DNA of 64,000 nucleotides from Ornithodoros turicata. Its lineage: Eukaryota > Arthropoda > Arachnida > Ixodida > Argasidae. Under the pieces are notes generated by a model. The model worked only from the letters and a program-made list of their open reading frames with translations, was not told the DNA's origin and ran no database searches. Where the stretch lies: contig NC_088204.1 in NCBI RefSeq assembly GCF_037126465.1, forward strand, positions 19,908,804-19,972,803. The letters run 5' to 3'. The first letter of the stretch is position 1. Each line of letters opens with the position of its first letter. The position numbers were made by a program, and so were the translations under genes. This document shows positions 31,801-42,843 of the stretch, piece after piece.

Positions 31801-34800
31801 GCTGAGTCACGGCAGCAACATCTGGAAACACATGAAAGGTCACGATCCGGTAAGCTTTTATTTTCTTCCTTTTTTTTTATGTGAGTCAACAGATAAATTA
31901 ATGATGATGAATGGGGAAATTCGCCACCTGAGGTGCCGTCCACTACTGTTCACTGAGCAAGGGGTTGCTATATTTCCTACGGAATACTGTCGCGCTCAGT
32001 CACTGTACTGTACTTTCTACACTATACGCTGTGCTTCAGTTAAATTTACCTCAGCATCGAGAGACTCACACTCACTCACTCAACGAAGAACAGAAGAGGG
32101 CTATTGCTATGGCTATATGGACCATGGGCTACGTTTCGTTATTCTGCACGTTATGTGAGGCGTGTGAGACATTCAGGCGGGGCGATGCATTCAATTAAAG
32201 TGATGGAGATTCCTTAACACCCCACAGTATTGTTGGTGGAAACGGACGACGTAACTGATGCCCCCCCACCCCCTCCTCAATGTGCTTGGGATTATTAATG
32301 GATGCCCAACGCATGAGGCGTTTCCCCAACGCTTTATCCAGCGGCCTACCGCGGCGTTAGACGAGCGGCGGCGAGCAGTAGAAACGCGGCTCAGCAGCCG
32401 CAGCCCGAGGCAAGCAGATATCGGAGGCGCGCGTGGGAAGCGGCGGAAGCTAGACTCTTGAAGAAATTGGACTATTTAGATCTAAGAAAAGATCTTCCAG
32501 GAACAGCACCGCAAGCGGTACTGCCCCGACGACCTTTTTATCGGTCGCGCCTTCGAAGACACGGCCCACCCAGGGACCTCACAGACCGCGTTATCAAAGG
32601 GCCCCTCTCTCAAGTATATGAGGGACCGGCTCCCATTTGCCCCTCTCCACCGCTTACGCGGATTTGAAGGGAGACTCTATAGTGGAAGCGACTCGGCTAC
32701 TCACTCAAGTGGTCCCAATGAGACGATAGCCTCGGGTGAGTTCAATCCGGTCGCGCCAGTTTTCGGGAAAGCCCATTGATGGCGGCATAAGGAATTTGCT
32801 TAGATTGCTCGGGTGGATCGCGTACGGCAGGCGATTGTTGTGCATGTTAAAAACATAATTCTTGTGTGACCGTCCGGGTCTAGGACATTTCGGTGCAGAC
32901 GTTTCGGAGAACGGACACTTCGGTGCATTGACATTTCGATGCACGGACAATAGACCTCTACCCGAGACAGACTGAAACCGAAACAAATCGGAAGGGGAGG
33001 GCTGGATTCCACGAATGTGCACTTGTTCGCTGCCGGCATAACCCACTACTATATGGCGGGCTAGAAGGACTGGTGTGCCGTTCGCCGGTTGTCACAGGGT
33101 AGTTTCATTTTAAATCGAACAACGTGTGAAAGTCGTATTTTTTAATTCGACCAGAAAAAATATATGTTAGAGGACAGTTCAAACGACGCAAATCGCGCCA
33201 CGTGCGACGCTCGTGCGTGAAGTAGTTTCCGCGTAGGAGAGGGGGAAAGTCGGAGGCTGCATGGGCACGCTTTCTTCTGGACCGACTTTGACGGGATCTA
33301 GCACCGCTGACTTTATGTCTTGGAACTGGAGGATTTTTGTGATTATAGGCTGCACCATAGACACTGTCCACAGCTGCCCACAGAACTCTGAGAGCCACAG
33401 ATTTTCTGTTAAAAAATGCCAAACTTGGCGTAAACGTTCAAAAAGGCCAAACTTTGTTACCAATTTTCGTCATGACGGACCGTCTGAGAACATCGAGTTT
33501 AGTGCCATTCGATAGGACGTTGAAAGAGCTTTCGTGCTGTATAGAATTCATTTTCCTCAGCCCAGTTGTTTCTGTGTTATTAACTTGAGAATCACACATG
33601 GTAGGCTAAAATTGCCAATGTTGCATCTCAATTTTCTCAAAAATGCCATCATCGATTTCTTTGATTATTTTTCGAAAGGTGGCGTCATGTCTGTACTTTA
33701 GACGTCAAGTGAGACAATCTTTTATTTTTGGCTGAGAGACGCGCAGCGATTTTTTTTGTCAGGCAGGGTGCACGAGGCTGCGGCCTTGCGCGCCCCACCC
33801 ACAAGCACGCGACCTTCAACCTCTTCTTTGCTATATGTGTCTCGTTGACGGAGAAATCAATGACCACACTGCGTGAGCTTGTTGTAGTGTCCCCGGAGCA
33901 TCACTTTACGTTTACCCAATGGTCTCTCAGTTCCGTCAGGCTCATTCAAACCGTGGGGGGGTACATGAGTTGCCTGTGCGCCCTTGACGAGAAGCCCCAG
34001 TTCGACGAACATACCGACAAAGCAGTGAGAAGAAACGAAGCACTTCGTAGAGATCTTTATCCACTGGTAACATCTTAGCTTTTGTTTCAGGTTGCCGCCA
34101 CTCCCTCAGGCAGTGTGAAAGGCACGTCCTTTTCATTGGTAAAAGAACGAAAACTGAAAGTTTCGAAAAACGTAAAATGTGCCCATTGCGAGACCCCTGC
34201 AGGTGGTGGCTGCCACCAGTGGATTAGCATCATCCGACAGCTTTAGACATGACCTTTCACATGATATAAAGTGACTGGCTTCAAGCGCATTCTTTGTCCG
34301 CCTAGTATCGCAAAACCACGAGTGGTACGCGAAAATTTTGCATGTTCGATCTTAATTATTTCTAAAAAGCCGAAATATTTTTCACGATTTATTCCACAGG
34401 GGCAGAATTATGCCGGTACTTTGCGCTGCTGGTAAAGTACCTTTTCTCCTTTTGATTGAGACGTAGGGCTACCTTTCCGCGGAGCGATTTTTCCACACAA
34501 TGGCGCTCTTCGAATGTTTACGTTTTGCTTCGTAGTCTGCTTTGTAATTTAATGCCCAGGTGTTGCATTATGTACTTATTTTGCACTTATGGTACGTATG
34601 TTTATTTTTTCCTTTGGAGACGCAGGGCAATACTTTCGTGGGCGACTTGAACTTGCTATTACGCACTTTCATGGGAGTCGCACGCACGTGCGCATATTCA
34701 CTATTCTCCCGCACATGTGCTTGAGGCAATGCACATACGCACGCTATGAGGCTGTCGTGCGAGTTCATATTAAGAAGGCAGAACTACGGCCACAGGGGAC

Positions 34801-37800
34801 AAAAAGTTACAACACCTGAGAATACAGATTTGTGGTCGCGCGGTTGCAGTCGCCTCTTAACTTGGGCGCAATAAGTGATAGTTCCGAAGGTGTGCATGCT
34901 CGCTTTAATTAGTTTTATGCTCCGTAGCGTTATTTCGGAACCACGACGGGTGGTACAAAACCCGTAAGACCGCTGTGATGACAGTTGCTGCTCTCAAGCA
35001 TAACACGTTCGCCCTCACCGAGATGTGTCAGTGTTACCGTGGGAATCAAAATTTCCGACAGAACAACGCACAACTAAAATCCCTCGTTTCCTGTAGCCGT
35101 AGGTATCTTAAACCCTCGGTGTGGTCTTCAGTAGTCCTTCTGGCATCCATGAGCTTGAACCCATTCACCTTATATCATGTGAAAGGACATGTGTACAGCT
35201 ATCGGATGATGCTAATCCAATGGTGGCAGCCATCACCTGCAGGGATCTCGCAATGGGCACATTTTACGTTGTTCGAAACTTCCGTTCTTCGTTCTTTTAC
35301 AAATGAAAAGGATGTGGCTTTCACACTTCCTGGGGGACTGGTGGCAACCTGAAACAAAAGCTAAGATGTTACCAGTGGATAAAGATCTCTACGAAGCGCT
35401 TCGTTTCTTCTCACTGCTTTGTCGGTATGTTCGTCGAACTGGGGCTACTCGTCAAGGGCGCACAGGCAACTCATGTACGCTCCCACGGTTTGAATGAGCC
35501 TGACGGAACTGAGAGACCATTGGGTAAACGTAAAGTGATGCTCCGGGGACACTACAACAAGCTCACGCAGTGTGGTCATTGATTTCTCCGTCAACGGGAC
35601 ACATATAGCAAAGAAGAGGTTGAAGGTCGCGTGCTCGTGGGTGGGGCGCGCAAGGCCGCAGCCTCGTGCACCCTGCCTGACAAAAAAAAATCGCTGCGCG
35701 TCTCTCAGGCAAAAATAAAAGATTGTCTCACTTGACGTCTAAAGTACAGACGTGACGCCACCTTTCGAAAAATAATCAAAGAAATCGAAGATGGCATTTT
35801 TGAGAAAATTGAGATGCAACATTGGCAATTTTCGCCTACCATGTGTGATTCTCAAGTTAATAACACAGAAACAACTGGGCTGAGAAAAATGAAATCTATA
35901 CAGCACGAAAGCTCTTTCAACGTCCTATCGAACGGCACTAAGCTCGATGTTCTCAAACGTTCCGTCATGAAGAAAATTGGTAACAAAATTTGGCCTTTTT
36001 GAACGTTTACGCCAAGTTTGGCATTTTTTAACAGAAAATCTGTGGCTCTCAGAGTTCTGTGGGTAACTGTCGACAGTGTCTATGGTGCAGCCTATAATCA
36101 TAAAAAACCTCCAGTTCCTAGACATAAAATTAGCGGTGCTAGATCCCGTCAAAGTCGGTCCAGAAGAAAGCGTGCTCAAGCAGCCTCAGACTTTCCCCCT
36201 TTCCTACGCGGAAACTACTACACGCACGAGCGTCGCACGTGGCGCGATTTGCGTCGTTTGAACTGTCCTCTAACATATATTTTTTCTGGGCGAATTAAAA
36301 AATACGACTTTCACACGTTGTTCGACTTAAAATGAAACTACCCCACATGTACCCAACGATGTCCCAGTCCAGATATGATGCCAAGCGTATCTCGGTGCTA
36401 TGCGATCTAATCTCCTCTTGCGGCTGATTTCAGTGCTACTCGTCACTTGATTACTCACCTGCCGTTAACCCACGAGCGTGCCTTTTCTTTGCGCTAGATG
36501 GAAAATGCCCCTTGAGTGTCACCTGCAGCGGCAAACGAATGTCACACCTACAGAGTTATTCTAGCAAACGTTACACATTTCGATCGCACTGTAAAAATAG
36601 AAGACTAGGTTTGGCCCATCCCAAACTTGGCAGACTGATAGCCATTTATCTGAAGTTTCATTCGAATTTTTTATAAGCGCTATGTCATGTCGCGCGCTGT
36701 CATGTCAAGCGCTGTCATGTAGAAAGAAAATTAAAAATGAAGCAAAATCTCGCGCCATGCATTTTCAATGGCCTATCCCACACAAACACCGCCATTTTTT
36801 CTTGTGTGTGCTTCATATTCACGTCACTTCAGACAGCTAGCGCTGCCTACAACGATGTGACATGCCGATTCCGACGTTATGCACAAATCCTCATGTTCCA
36901 CTCTTGTTCTGTATGCTGGTGCCACCTGTGTGTGGTGAAATGAAAATTGTGCGCGTACAGCAGAAAATGGCGGTTTTTGGTGAGATAGGCCATAGAAAAT
37001 GCATAGAGTGAAATTTTGCTTGATTTTTAATTTTTCTCTTACAGGACCGTAACGGTCATAAAAATTCCAGTTTTGTCGATGTTCAAAATGCTCTGCAATT
37101 TGTAACACCACTCCTTGATGTGTTCTAAACTGCTTTGCAAAGGTATGCAATATGAGGCAAGCAAGGTGAGCCGCAAGCAAAGCACACAGAAAAAGAAAAA
37201 AAGAAAAAATATCGGCATATTGAGGACGGATGTTCAAATATCTCTATGTTTTTCTAAATATGTCGCGCGGTATCTTATGCAGTCACCAGCGAATAAACGT
37301 GCTTTACAATTAACGTTACTTGCTGACGTATCATTTATCATTTATACGTATCATTAACGTATCATTTATATAAACAAGAAACAGCAAAAGTCTCAAGACT
37401 GACTCCTGTGGTAGACCCCAGATGTGGTACCCAGTCTTCGCAGGATCACTTAACCACAAACTGGTTCGATCACACAGGGGGCCAGTCCCGGAACAAAGCC
37501 ATGATCTTGGTATTAGGTGTCAGCTTTCTATAGTTTAAGCACACGCGGTCAAACGCCCTGGAGAGATGCAAAAACAGAATGACAATTTGTAGGTTATTAT
37601 CTAAAGCTAATGCCAAGTCGTGGGTGAAATATTAGACAGGGCTGTGAGAGCGGAGTAGTCCTCACGAAATCGATGCAGCAAGGAATGATGTTACTTGATT
37701 ATGATGTTACTTGTTTGGAAAAGATGTGTTTTAAAAATTCACAAAGACGGGACTCCTGCCTTACGTATTGGGTTTACACGAGCGCATTTCCGTTCGTTCC

Positions 37801-40563
37801 GTGTCTGTGTGTTCGGGACAGTCCCTTCGTCCAACGACTGCGCAACCTACTCGGTGTGCCTTCTAAGAAAATCATTTGGAATATTGTCTTGCCCAGAAGG
37901 CCTCAATAACGCGTCCTGGACTAGCCAGTCCCGATACTTTTTGGACTAGCACATCCATCTTTTTCCTCTACCAACCAACCCGCAGAAGACTTGTTGATAT
38001 TTAGCTTCCTCAGTGTCATAATAATAAATACAGATACAAGTACTACCTAGCCACAACACAGAATGTTCTCCTGCGGCAAACGTTTTTCTATTTTATTGTG
38101 TCACCAGAGAGAGAGAGAGAGAGAGAAATACATGATGACGATGATATGGGGATGACTTCCGCTCATTGAGCAGAATGCTACCCCATTGCTATTGGGGGAA
38201 AAATGAGAGGATGGTCACCAGACACGACACATAACTTGCGAAAACAACAGGCGCATGAAATACTCGGTGAGCATTTGTCTGCCCTTCGTTCGAAGCGCTT
38301 TTTCAATAAGAGGAGTGTGAGAAGAACAGAGTAACGTAGGCACAATTCAATAATATTTCTGTGATAAAGACGCGCATCAGTGCAAGGCATGAGTGAAAGG
38401 TTGCCAAATTTTGAAAATATGGTGAATAAGGAACGGCAAAAATAATCTGCTGTAATCTTTCTTTTCGCTTTACCGCGCCGAAAAGAATGCGCATCGAGTT
38501 GTACATGCACGGAAATGTCCGTGCATAGCCGTGTCTATGTACCGAAAAGGCCTGCTGAGCATGGCCAACCTCTCTTCTCCTCTTAAACAAAGAACGTCCG
38601 CACCGAAATGTCCGGTTCCCTGAGCGACGTTTTCACTTGCAATACAAGTGTTTATCAAGTTAGGTGGAGCTTCTTTCATTGAGAGAGTACGGAAAGGTTC
38701 GCATGGGACGCCGTTCATCCGCTGTTGTAGAAACGCTGCATGCGGTTAGCTTTGGGCGTTTTTCGACAGCGTCGCTTGCCGCTGAAGAGAAGCTCTGTGT
38801 TCTGCCCACGACCTACTAGATTATAACGACCATGTCATAATCGGCAACCCCTATGAGGAGTTCGTTCGCACGATCCGCTCATCGGCAGGCGAGATCTGCA
38901 TCATGATTGGACCACGGAAATTTGAATTTTGAACGCGCAGAAGCGGACGTACGACACGTCACGTCGAGACTGGGAGGTACCCGGGTTCGAATCCCGGTGC
39001 CGGCTGTGGTGTCTGGAGTTTTTCCTGGGTGTTCCTCAGACTCTTTCAGACATATGCCGGCCCAGTTCCCTTAGAAGTCGGCCCAGGACGCACATTCCCC
39101 ATAGGGCGTCAGTCGTGACGTTGCCCACATATGTGAGGCCGACAACGGCGAGCCCTTTCACTATAACCACCACCACTGTAGCAGACGACAGCAACAGTTC
39201 ACATGAAAACGCGTAGAATGATGATGATAACCAACTTTAGAAGGAAGCATCTGTCGTGGGACATCCGCCGCTTGTACAAAAGTACTAAGGTAAGATAAAA
39301 GTACAGAGTACTGTAGAAATTGAGGAAGCAATAACCGGGCCGATGTGTAGCTCCACAGCTAGCCTTCAAGTGCGGCGTTGGGAAGGGGTCCGTATGACAT
39401 GGTCGCTATAATCTAGTAGGTCGTGGTTCTGCCACTCGGAAGACACCTCGTGCACCACTGGGCGGCATACCGAGCGGTAGCTGAATACACCTGTGAGGAG
39501 ACCGCCATGCTCCATAGGAAACAGAGAAAAAATGTCTGCGTGGCGCTATTTTTTGTTCTCTAGACTTTGGATACCACATTTTTTTTTAATATCCTGTGCA
39601 TCCACGTCTTGTTTAGCGCATGTTTACAGTTGGTCACCATTCGAACTTTAAAAAAAATCACTCTCTCACTTATAGGAACTCCCGGGACGTCAGGCTAACG
39701 GAACCTACGAGTGTGCCGTTTGCGGAATACAACTGAAGAGCACAAGGCGCTTCATAACTCATTGTAGTACGCACACCGAGGAGAGGCCCTTCAAATGTCC
39801 CAAATGCCCGTCCGCTTCCAGGACAGCCCAACACTTCAGAGACCATTTCCGCAAGACGCACTTGCCCAAGCCGAAGCTCAAGTGTCCCAAGTGCAACTTC
39901 ACCACCAAATGGAGGGTGTCACTAAACAAGCACCAGCTCCTTTTGCATTCCGATAAAGACACCAGAGAATGCTGCGAGGTTTGTTTCAAGATGATAACTC
40001 CGCACTTTTTAAAATCTCATTACTTTCGCCACACTGGGGAAAGGCCGTACAAGTGCAGGACGTGCAGTAGAGGGTACACAACGGTGGAGTACCTGAAGGT
40101 TCACAATAAAAGGGTACATCTCGGTATAAAACGCGTGAGGAAACGCGCCACTTGCAACGTGTGCCACAAGTCGTTACCGAGGTCTTCATTCTTGGTAGCC
40201 CACATGCGACGCCACACGGACGAGCCGACAAACACCTGTTGCATTTGTTCCAAGTCGTTCTACCAAGTGAGTGAGTATGTGTCCCACATGTCCAGGGTTC
40301 ACATAGGGGAGAAGAACTGCGAGTGTCAGGTGTGTGGTAAGGGGTTTCATTCCAGCACGGAATTGAATGTACACATGGTTGTTCACACCGAGGAAAAGCG
40401 GTTCAAGTGCCCCGTTTGTGAAAAGGCATTCGCGTGGAAGCACAAGATCGGAGACCACATGAAGACACACAGCGAAGAAAGGCCATTCAAGTGTAATCTC
40501 TGCGGGGAGGCTTTCAAGTGGAAACATAACCTGTCGAATCACGTTAGGGCCAAGCATACATGA
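28763..40563 (+). CDS. C2H2 zinc-finger protein, tandem copy 2 (three exons, 548 aa)
   Basis: Coding exons are 28763-28870, 31199-31849 and 39676-40563, matching copy 1 exactly in length and phase. Splice sites are GTAAGT, TTTTCTCAG, GTAAGC and CACTTATAG. It has 17 C2H2 fingers in the same order. Compared with copy 1, exon 2 residues 1-59 are identical, while I count about 35 differences in the next 158. In the last exon about 28 differences fall in the first 124 residues and only about 7 in the remaining 171. Many changes sit in finger helices, so DNA preference may differ. The second intron is 7.8 kb, swollen by transposons. Presumed nuclear DNA-binding protein; the target is unknown. No frame breaks. 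Confidence 0.83.
28940..29101 (+). mobile_element. LINE C-terminal fragment in intron 1 of copy 2
   Basis: Open segment LKNALAKLDSRPFTVEEVL then SWPKQ and ATYLKDIRA before a stop, the terminal motif of I-like LINEs. It is absent from the homologous place in copy 1 near 9110. Confidence 0.65.
29762..29787. repeat. (ATT)n microsatellite
   Basis: About eight ATT units. Confidence 0.9.
29822..29867. repeat. Perfect 16-base hairpin
   Basis: TAGAGTCACTAAATAA (29822-29837) pairs with its exact inverse at 29852-29867 around a 14-base centre. Confidence 0.85.
30538..30735. mobile_element. LTR-like fragment, second copy
   Basis: About 200 bases match the solo LTR at 11034-11299, including GAAGCGTCTTCAC and TTTACAAAGAGAAAAGACTG. 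It starts TGTTACAAACTC; the right end is not recognisable. Confidence 0.6.
30790..30915. repeat. 21-bp minisatellite, six units
   Basis: Six consecutive 21-base units with consensus near ATTAAATTAGATGGCACCTGG, each diverged at several sites. It lies in intron 1 of zinc-finger copy 2. Copy 1 has no counterpart. Confidence 0.88.
31199..31849 (+). CDS. Zinc-finger copy 2, coding exon 2
   Basis: 217 residues with six fingers, phase 0 both sides. Only one nucleotide differs from copy 1 over the first 177 bases; divergence then rises sharply. Followed by intron sequence homologous to copy 1 up to about 32240. Confidence 0.88.
32250..32944. other. Intronic G+C-rich stretch, unassigned
   Basis: Rich in CG, with a CCGCTTACGCGGATTTGAAG motif similar to CCGCGTACGCGGATTTCAAG at 44852, suggesting a dispersed repeat. 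No coding support. Confidence 0.45.
32945..33050 (-). repeat. Fragment of dispersed repeat R
   Basis: Shares ACCTCTACCCGAGA, ACAAATCGGAAGGGGAG and CACGAATG-GCACTTGTTC with 15565-15665. Confidence 0.6.
33097..36343. mobile_element. Giant inverted-repeat transposable element (3.25 kb)
   Basis: Two arms of about 1.2 kb (33097-34310 and 35120-36343) are highly similar in inverse orientation around a unique centre of about 0.8 kb. It starts GGGTAGTTTCATTTTAA and ends with the inverse. CACA flanks both ends (33093-33096 and 36344-36347), consistent with a 4-base target duplication. Each arm carries the same 105-codon open frame (33105-33422 minus; 36018-36335 plus) with no family match known to me. 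No transposase was recognised. It lies in intron 2 of zinc-finger copy 2. Confidence 0.85.
36730..37035. repeat. Foldback element
   Basis: Arms of about 90 bases: 36730-36820 with GAAGCAAAATCTCGCGCCAT and GGCCTATC, and the inverse at 36945-37035 with GATAGGCCATAGAAAATGC. No target duplication identified. Confidence 0.7.
37040..38800. other. Unassigned intronic sequence
   Basis: No domain or complete repeat recognised. An (AG)n tract lies at 38105-38126, and ACCGAAATGTCCG motifs near 38520-38615 echo 32885-32945. Confidence 0.4.
38804..39432. repeat. Inverted repeat pair enclosing a SINE
   Basis: CCACGACCTACTAGATTATA at 38809 reappears inverted at about 39398-39427, with a near-match extending to ATGACATGGTCG. 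It is probably a MITE-like element that received the SINE at 38961-39177. Confidence 0.65.
38961..39177 (+). mobile_element. tRNA-derived SINE
   Basis: B box GGGTTCGAATCCCGGTGCC, body with AGAAGTCGGCCCAGGACGC, end GTGAGGCCGACAACGGCGAG and an ACC-rich tail. The 5' head is truncated before the A box. Confidence 0.85.
39676..40563 (+). CDS. Zinc-finger copy 2, terminal coding exon
   Basis: 295 residues and TGA stop; ten fingers. It begins right after the acceptor CACTTATAG, whose TAG is in frame, so the exon cannot extend upstream. The frame before residue 62 has no ATG, which confirms it depends on splicing. Confidence 0.9.
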   Translation, partial: ELPGRQANGTYECAVCGIQLKSTRRFITHCSTHTEERPFKCPKCPSASRTAQHFRDHFRKTHLPKPKLKCPKCNFTTKWRVSLNKHQLLLHSDKDTRECCEVCFKMITPHFLKSHYFRHTGERPYKCRTCSRGYTTVEYLKVHNKRVHLGIKRVRKRATCNVCHKSLPRSSFLVAHMRRHTDEPTNTCCICSKSFYQVSEYVSHMSRVHIGEKNCECQVCGKGFHSSTELNVHMVVHTEEKRFKCPVCEKAFAWKHKIGDHMKTHSEERPFKCNLCGEAFKWKHNLSNHVRAKHT

Positions 40564-40604
40564 TGGAAAGAAGAAAGAGGAAAATGCGAGCCGATGGGGA
40601 TGCC

Positions 40605-40610
40605 AATAAA
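40605..40610 (+). terminator. Polyadenylation signal AATAAA, zinc-finger copy 2
   Basis: Conserved with copy 1; 42 bases after the stop. Confidence 0.65.
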
Positions 40611-40776
40611 GAGTCGAAAACAGAGCTGTGTAATTCGCGCAGTTCTTCTCTGCAGTTTGTTAGATCTAGCACCATGTCAAACCAGCGCCGTGAATAAGAT
40701 GGATACAGCATCTGCTAGCTAATTGGTTTTATAGACTCAAGGCAAAGGGGTGACAAAAACACGCCATTGTTGTAAC

Positions 40777-41412
40777 CAGGGGCGTCGGAACAGGGGGAGC
40801 GACTGCTCCCCTTCATTTACAAATGAGGTAGCACGGCTCCCCCAGTCAAAGGCCACTGCCACAGGGCGACAAGTTCTTGTGCGAATTTTCGTTTAAACCA
40901 CTTTTTTTGCGAGTTAAGTTAGAGAAGAGTTAGAGACAATTGGCAATGAAATCCTCGTTCCGTACCGCGGCTCCTACTCAGACATGCATTTCATGTTCCT
41001 TCTGTTGCGTCTTCCATTATTGGAGCTGCCGCACTGGCAATAAGCTAAAAAAATATCCTTGACTGCGAAAAAAAGAAAAAAAAAAGACGCGTTCTCGCGG
41101 CTAATAGCGCTCCTCTATCATTTTTGTTTGTAAAGTATGTATAAAAGATATGCAAAATTATGTTTGTATGTAATTATATTAACATTATCTTCTCACTGAC
41201 ATATTCATACACATTACTCCTGTAATGTTAGTTTAGGTCTGCTGTACAAGTATGCACAGGTCGTAATTTGCCTGGAGCACGTTTTGAAATTGTGTACCAC
41301 CCCTGCATCGCACACATGGGCCCTCAAGGTAAGCAAAAGATAATGATGATGATGTTTATCGTAGCTTTTTTTTTTTCGCTCCCCCAGTGAAAAAATAGTT
41401 CCGACGCCACTG
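40777..41412. mobile_element. hAT-like non-autonomous element
   Basis: Ends CAGGGGCGTCGGAAC and GTTCCGACGCCACTG, with subterminal GGGGGAGC/GCTCCCCC pairing. Flanks GTTGTAAC and GTTGTACT form an imperfect 8-base duplication. It lies at the right border of the duplicated unit. Confidence 0.75.
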
Positions 41413-41419
41413 GTTGTAC

Positions 41420-42830
41420 TATCCTCAAGCAGGTGCGTTTGGCCATGCGTTTGGCAAAACTGCCATCTTGTCCTGGTCGCATGTCATAGAAAACGTCATT
41501 TTGATATCATGTGACTTTGTTTACATGTCGTTTTGCCGCTTGACATATCTTCGTCGTCATAAAGCCAAGAGATGAACGTATTTCGCCAGCATAAACTATG
41601 CGGTGCTTCTTCCGCAACATGATAGCCCGTTTGAGTCCTGAGTCCGGTCGTCCTCACAACTTTGGAAGTCGTCAACAGTATGGGGCCTTATGTGCAAAAC
41701 TGCGCGTTTAACTACTGCGAGATTGTTGGATAAAATAATTACCGTGATCGAAAGACATCCAAAACGTCGCGAAGAAACAACCGCATTGCTTACAGACGGT
41801 TTGGCCGCTGATCACGGGCGCCGCCATCTTTAAGGTCACGTGTGCCTTGACGTTTGCTGTGACGTGCGACCAGGACCTGCCAGGATGCATTGCGTTCGCC
41901 CAGCACGCTTTCGTCTACGGAGCAATACATTGGGTGCATGGATTGGGTGCCACCCCTGTGATCCAAGGTCACGCTAAAGGACGGGGAGGAGGTGGTTGCA
42001 AAAAGTGTTATTGGTGCGAAAGCGACATATGTGTTCCAAGTAAGCCGCATTTTCATTGTAATAAGTTTTTAGTATAAGAGAAACGAAACCGAAACGAGGA
42101 TCCCACCAACAGGCGGCACGTGGCGCCCCAGTGAGGGTCTCGTCGCCACTACCTTTCTTCTGCTACGTAATCGCGCAGGTAGTGGGTGTGAGTAAGCGTC
42201 ATAGGTTTCTGCTGCTACATAGTTGCGAGAGTTCAACATCATGACTCCCACAGGCGCATTTGTGTGACGTCATAACCGTGGCTTACCCTGCTTTGGAGGC
42301 AGGTGCCGAGTCAAGGAGAGATATGTTACCATGGTTAACCCTGGCTATTTTTCGTCGTAGAGTTATGACCTCATTTCGGCTACCCTGGCCTGCTGGCTAC
42401 TTTTCGCCCGCTAGCGACCCGGAGTTGCCAGAGGTGAATAAGACAACGCGCCCAAAGTCTGATCGCGTGAGCGACGTGACGTAACAATGAAGAGTCCGCC
42501 AATTACGACTCTACTTCCGGGTTTTACGGGTATACTCACAGTGCCGGAGATACCAGCACAGTTACATGCGATTTGCGGGCATAGGAATTCGATGTCACTG
42601 CCGGTTGTGGGTAAAATGGGGTGCATATGCGCCGATGACGCCGGGGCTTATGGCCTTGCGCCCCAAAAGTGTTCTGGGAGCCAGCCCCCCCCCCCCCCCG
42701 AGAGGTCAGGCGCGTAAACTTGATGCTCTCTATCACTCCACTGCACTACAAAAGGGAAAGCGTACATCGAGAAAGCAAACAGCAACTTAGTTTAACAGTA
42801 CACAACCTTTCTTATTTTTTAGAAAACAAA
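41420..42830. other. Unassigned intergenic sequence
   Basis: No coding domain recognised. A poly-C run lies near 42686-42699. Confidence 0.4.
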
Positions 42831-42843
42831 TCTCCACTTCAAG

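Noticed and set aside
36824..37237. 137-codon frame on the minus strand
   Set aside because: Covers one arm of a foldback element, with no recognisable domain.
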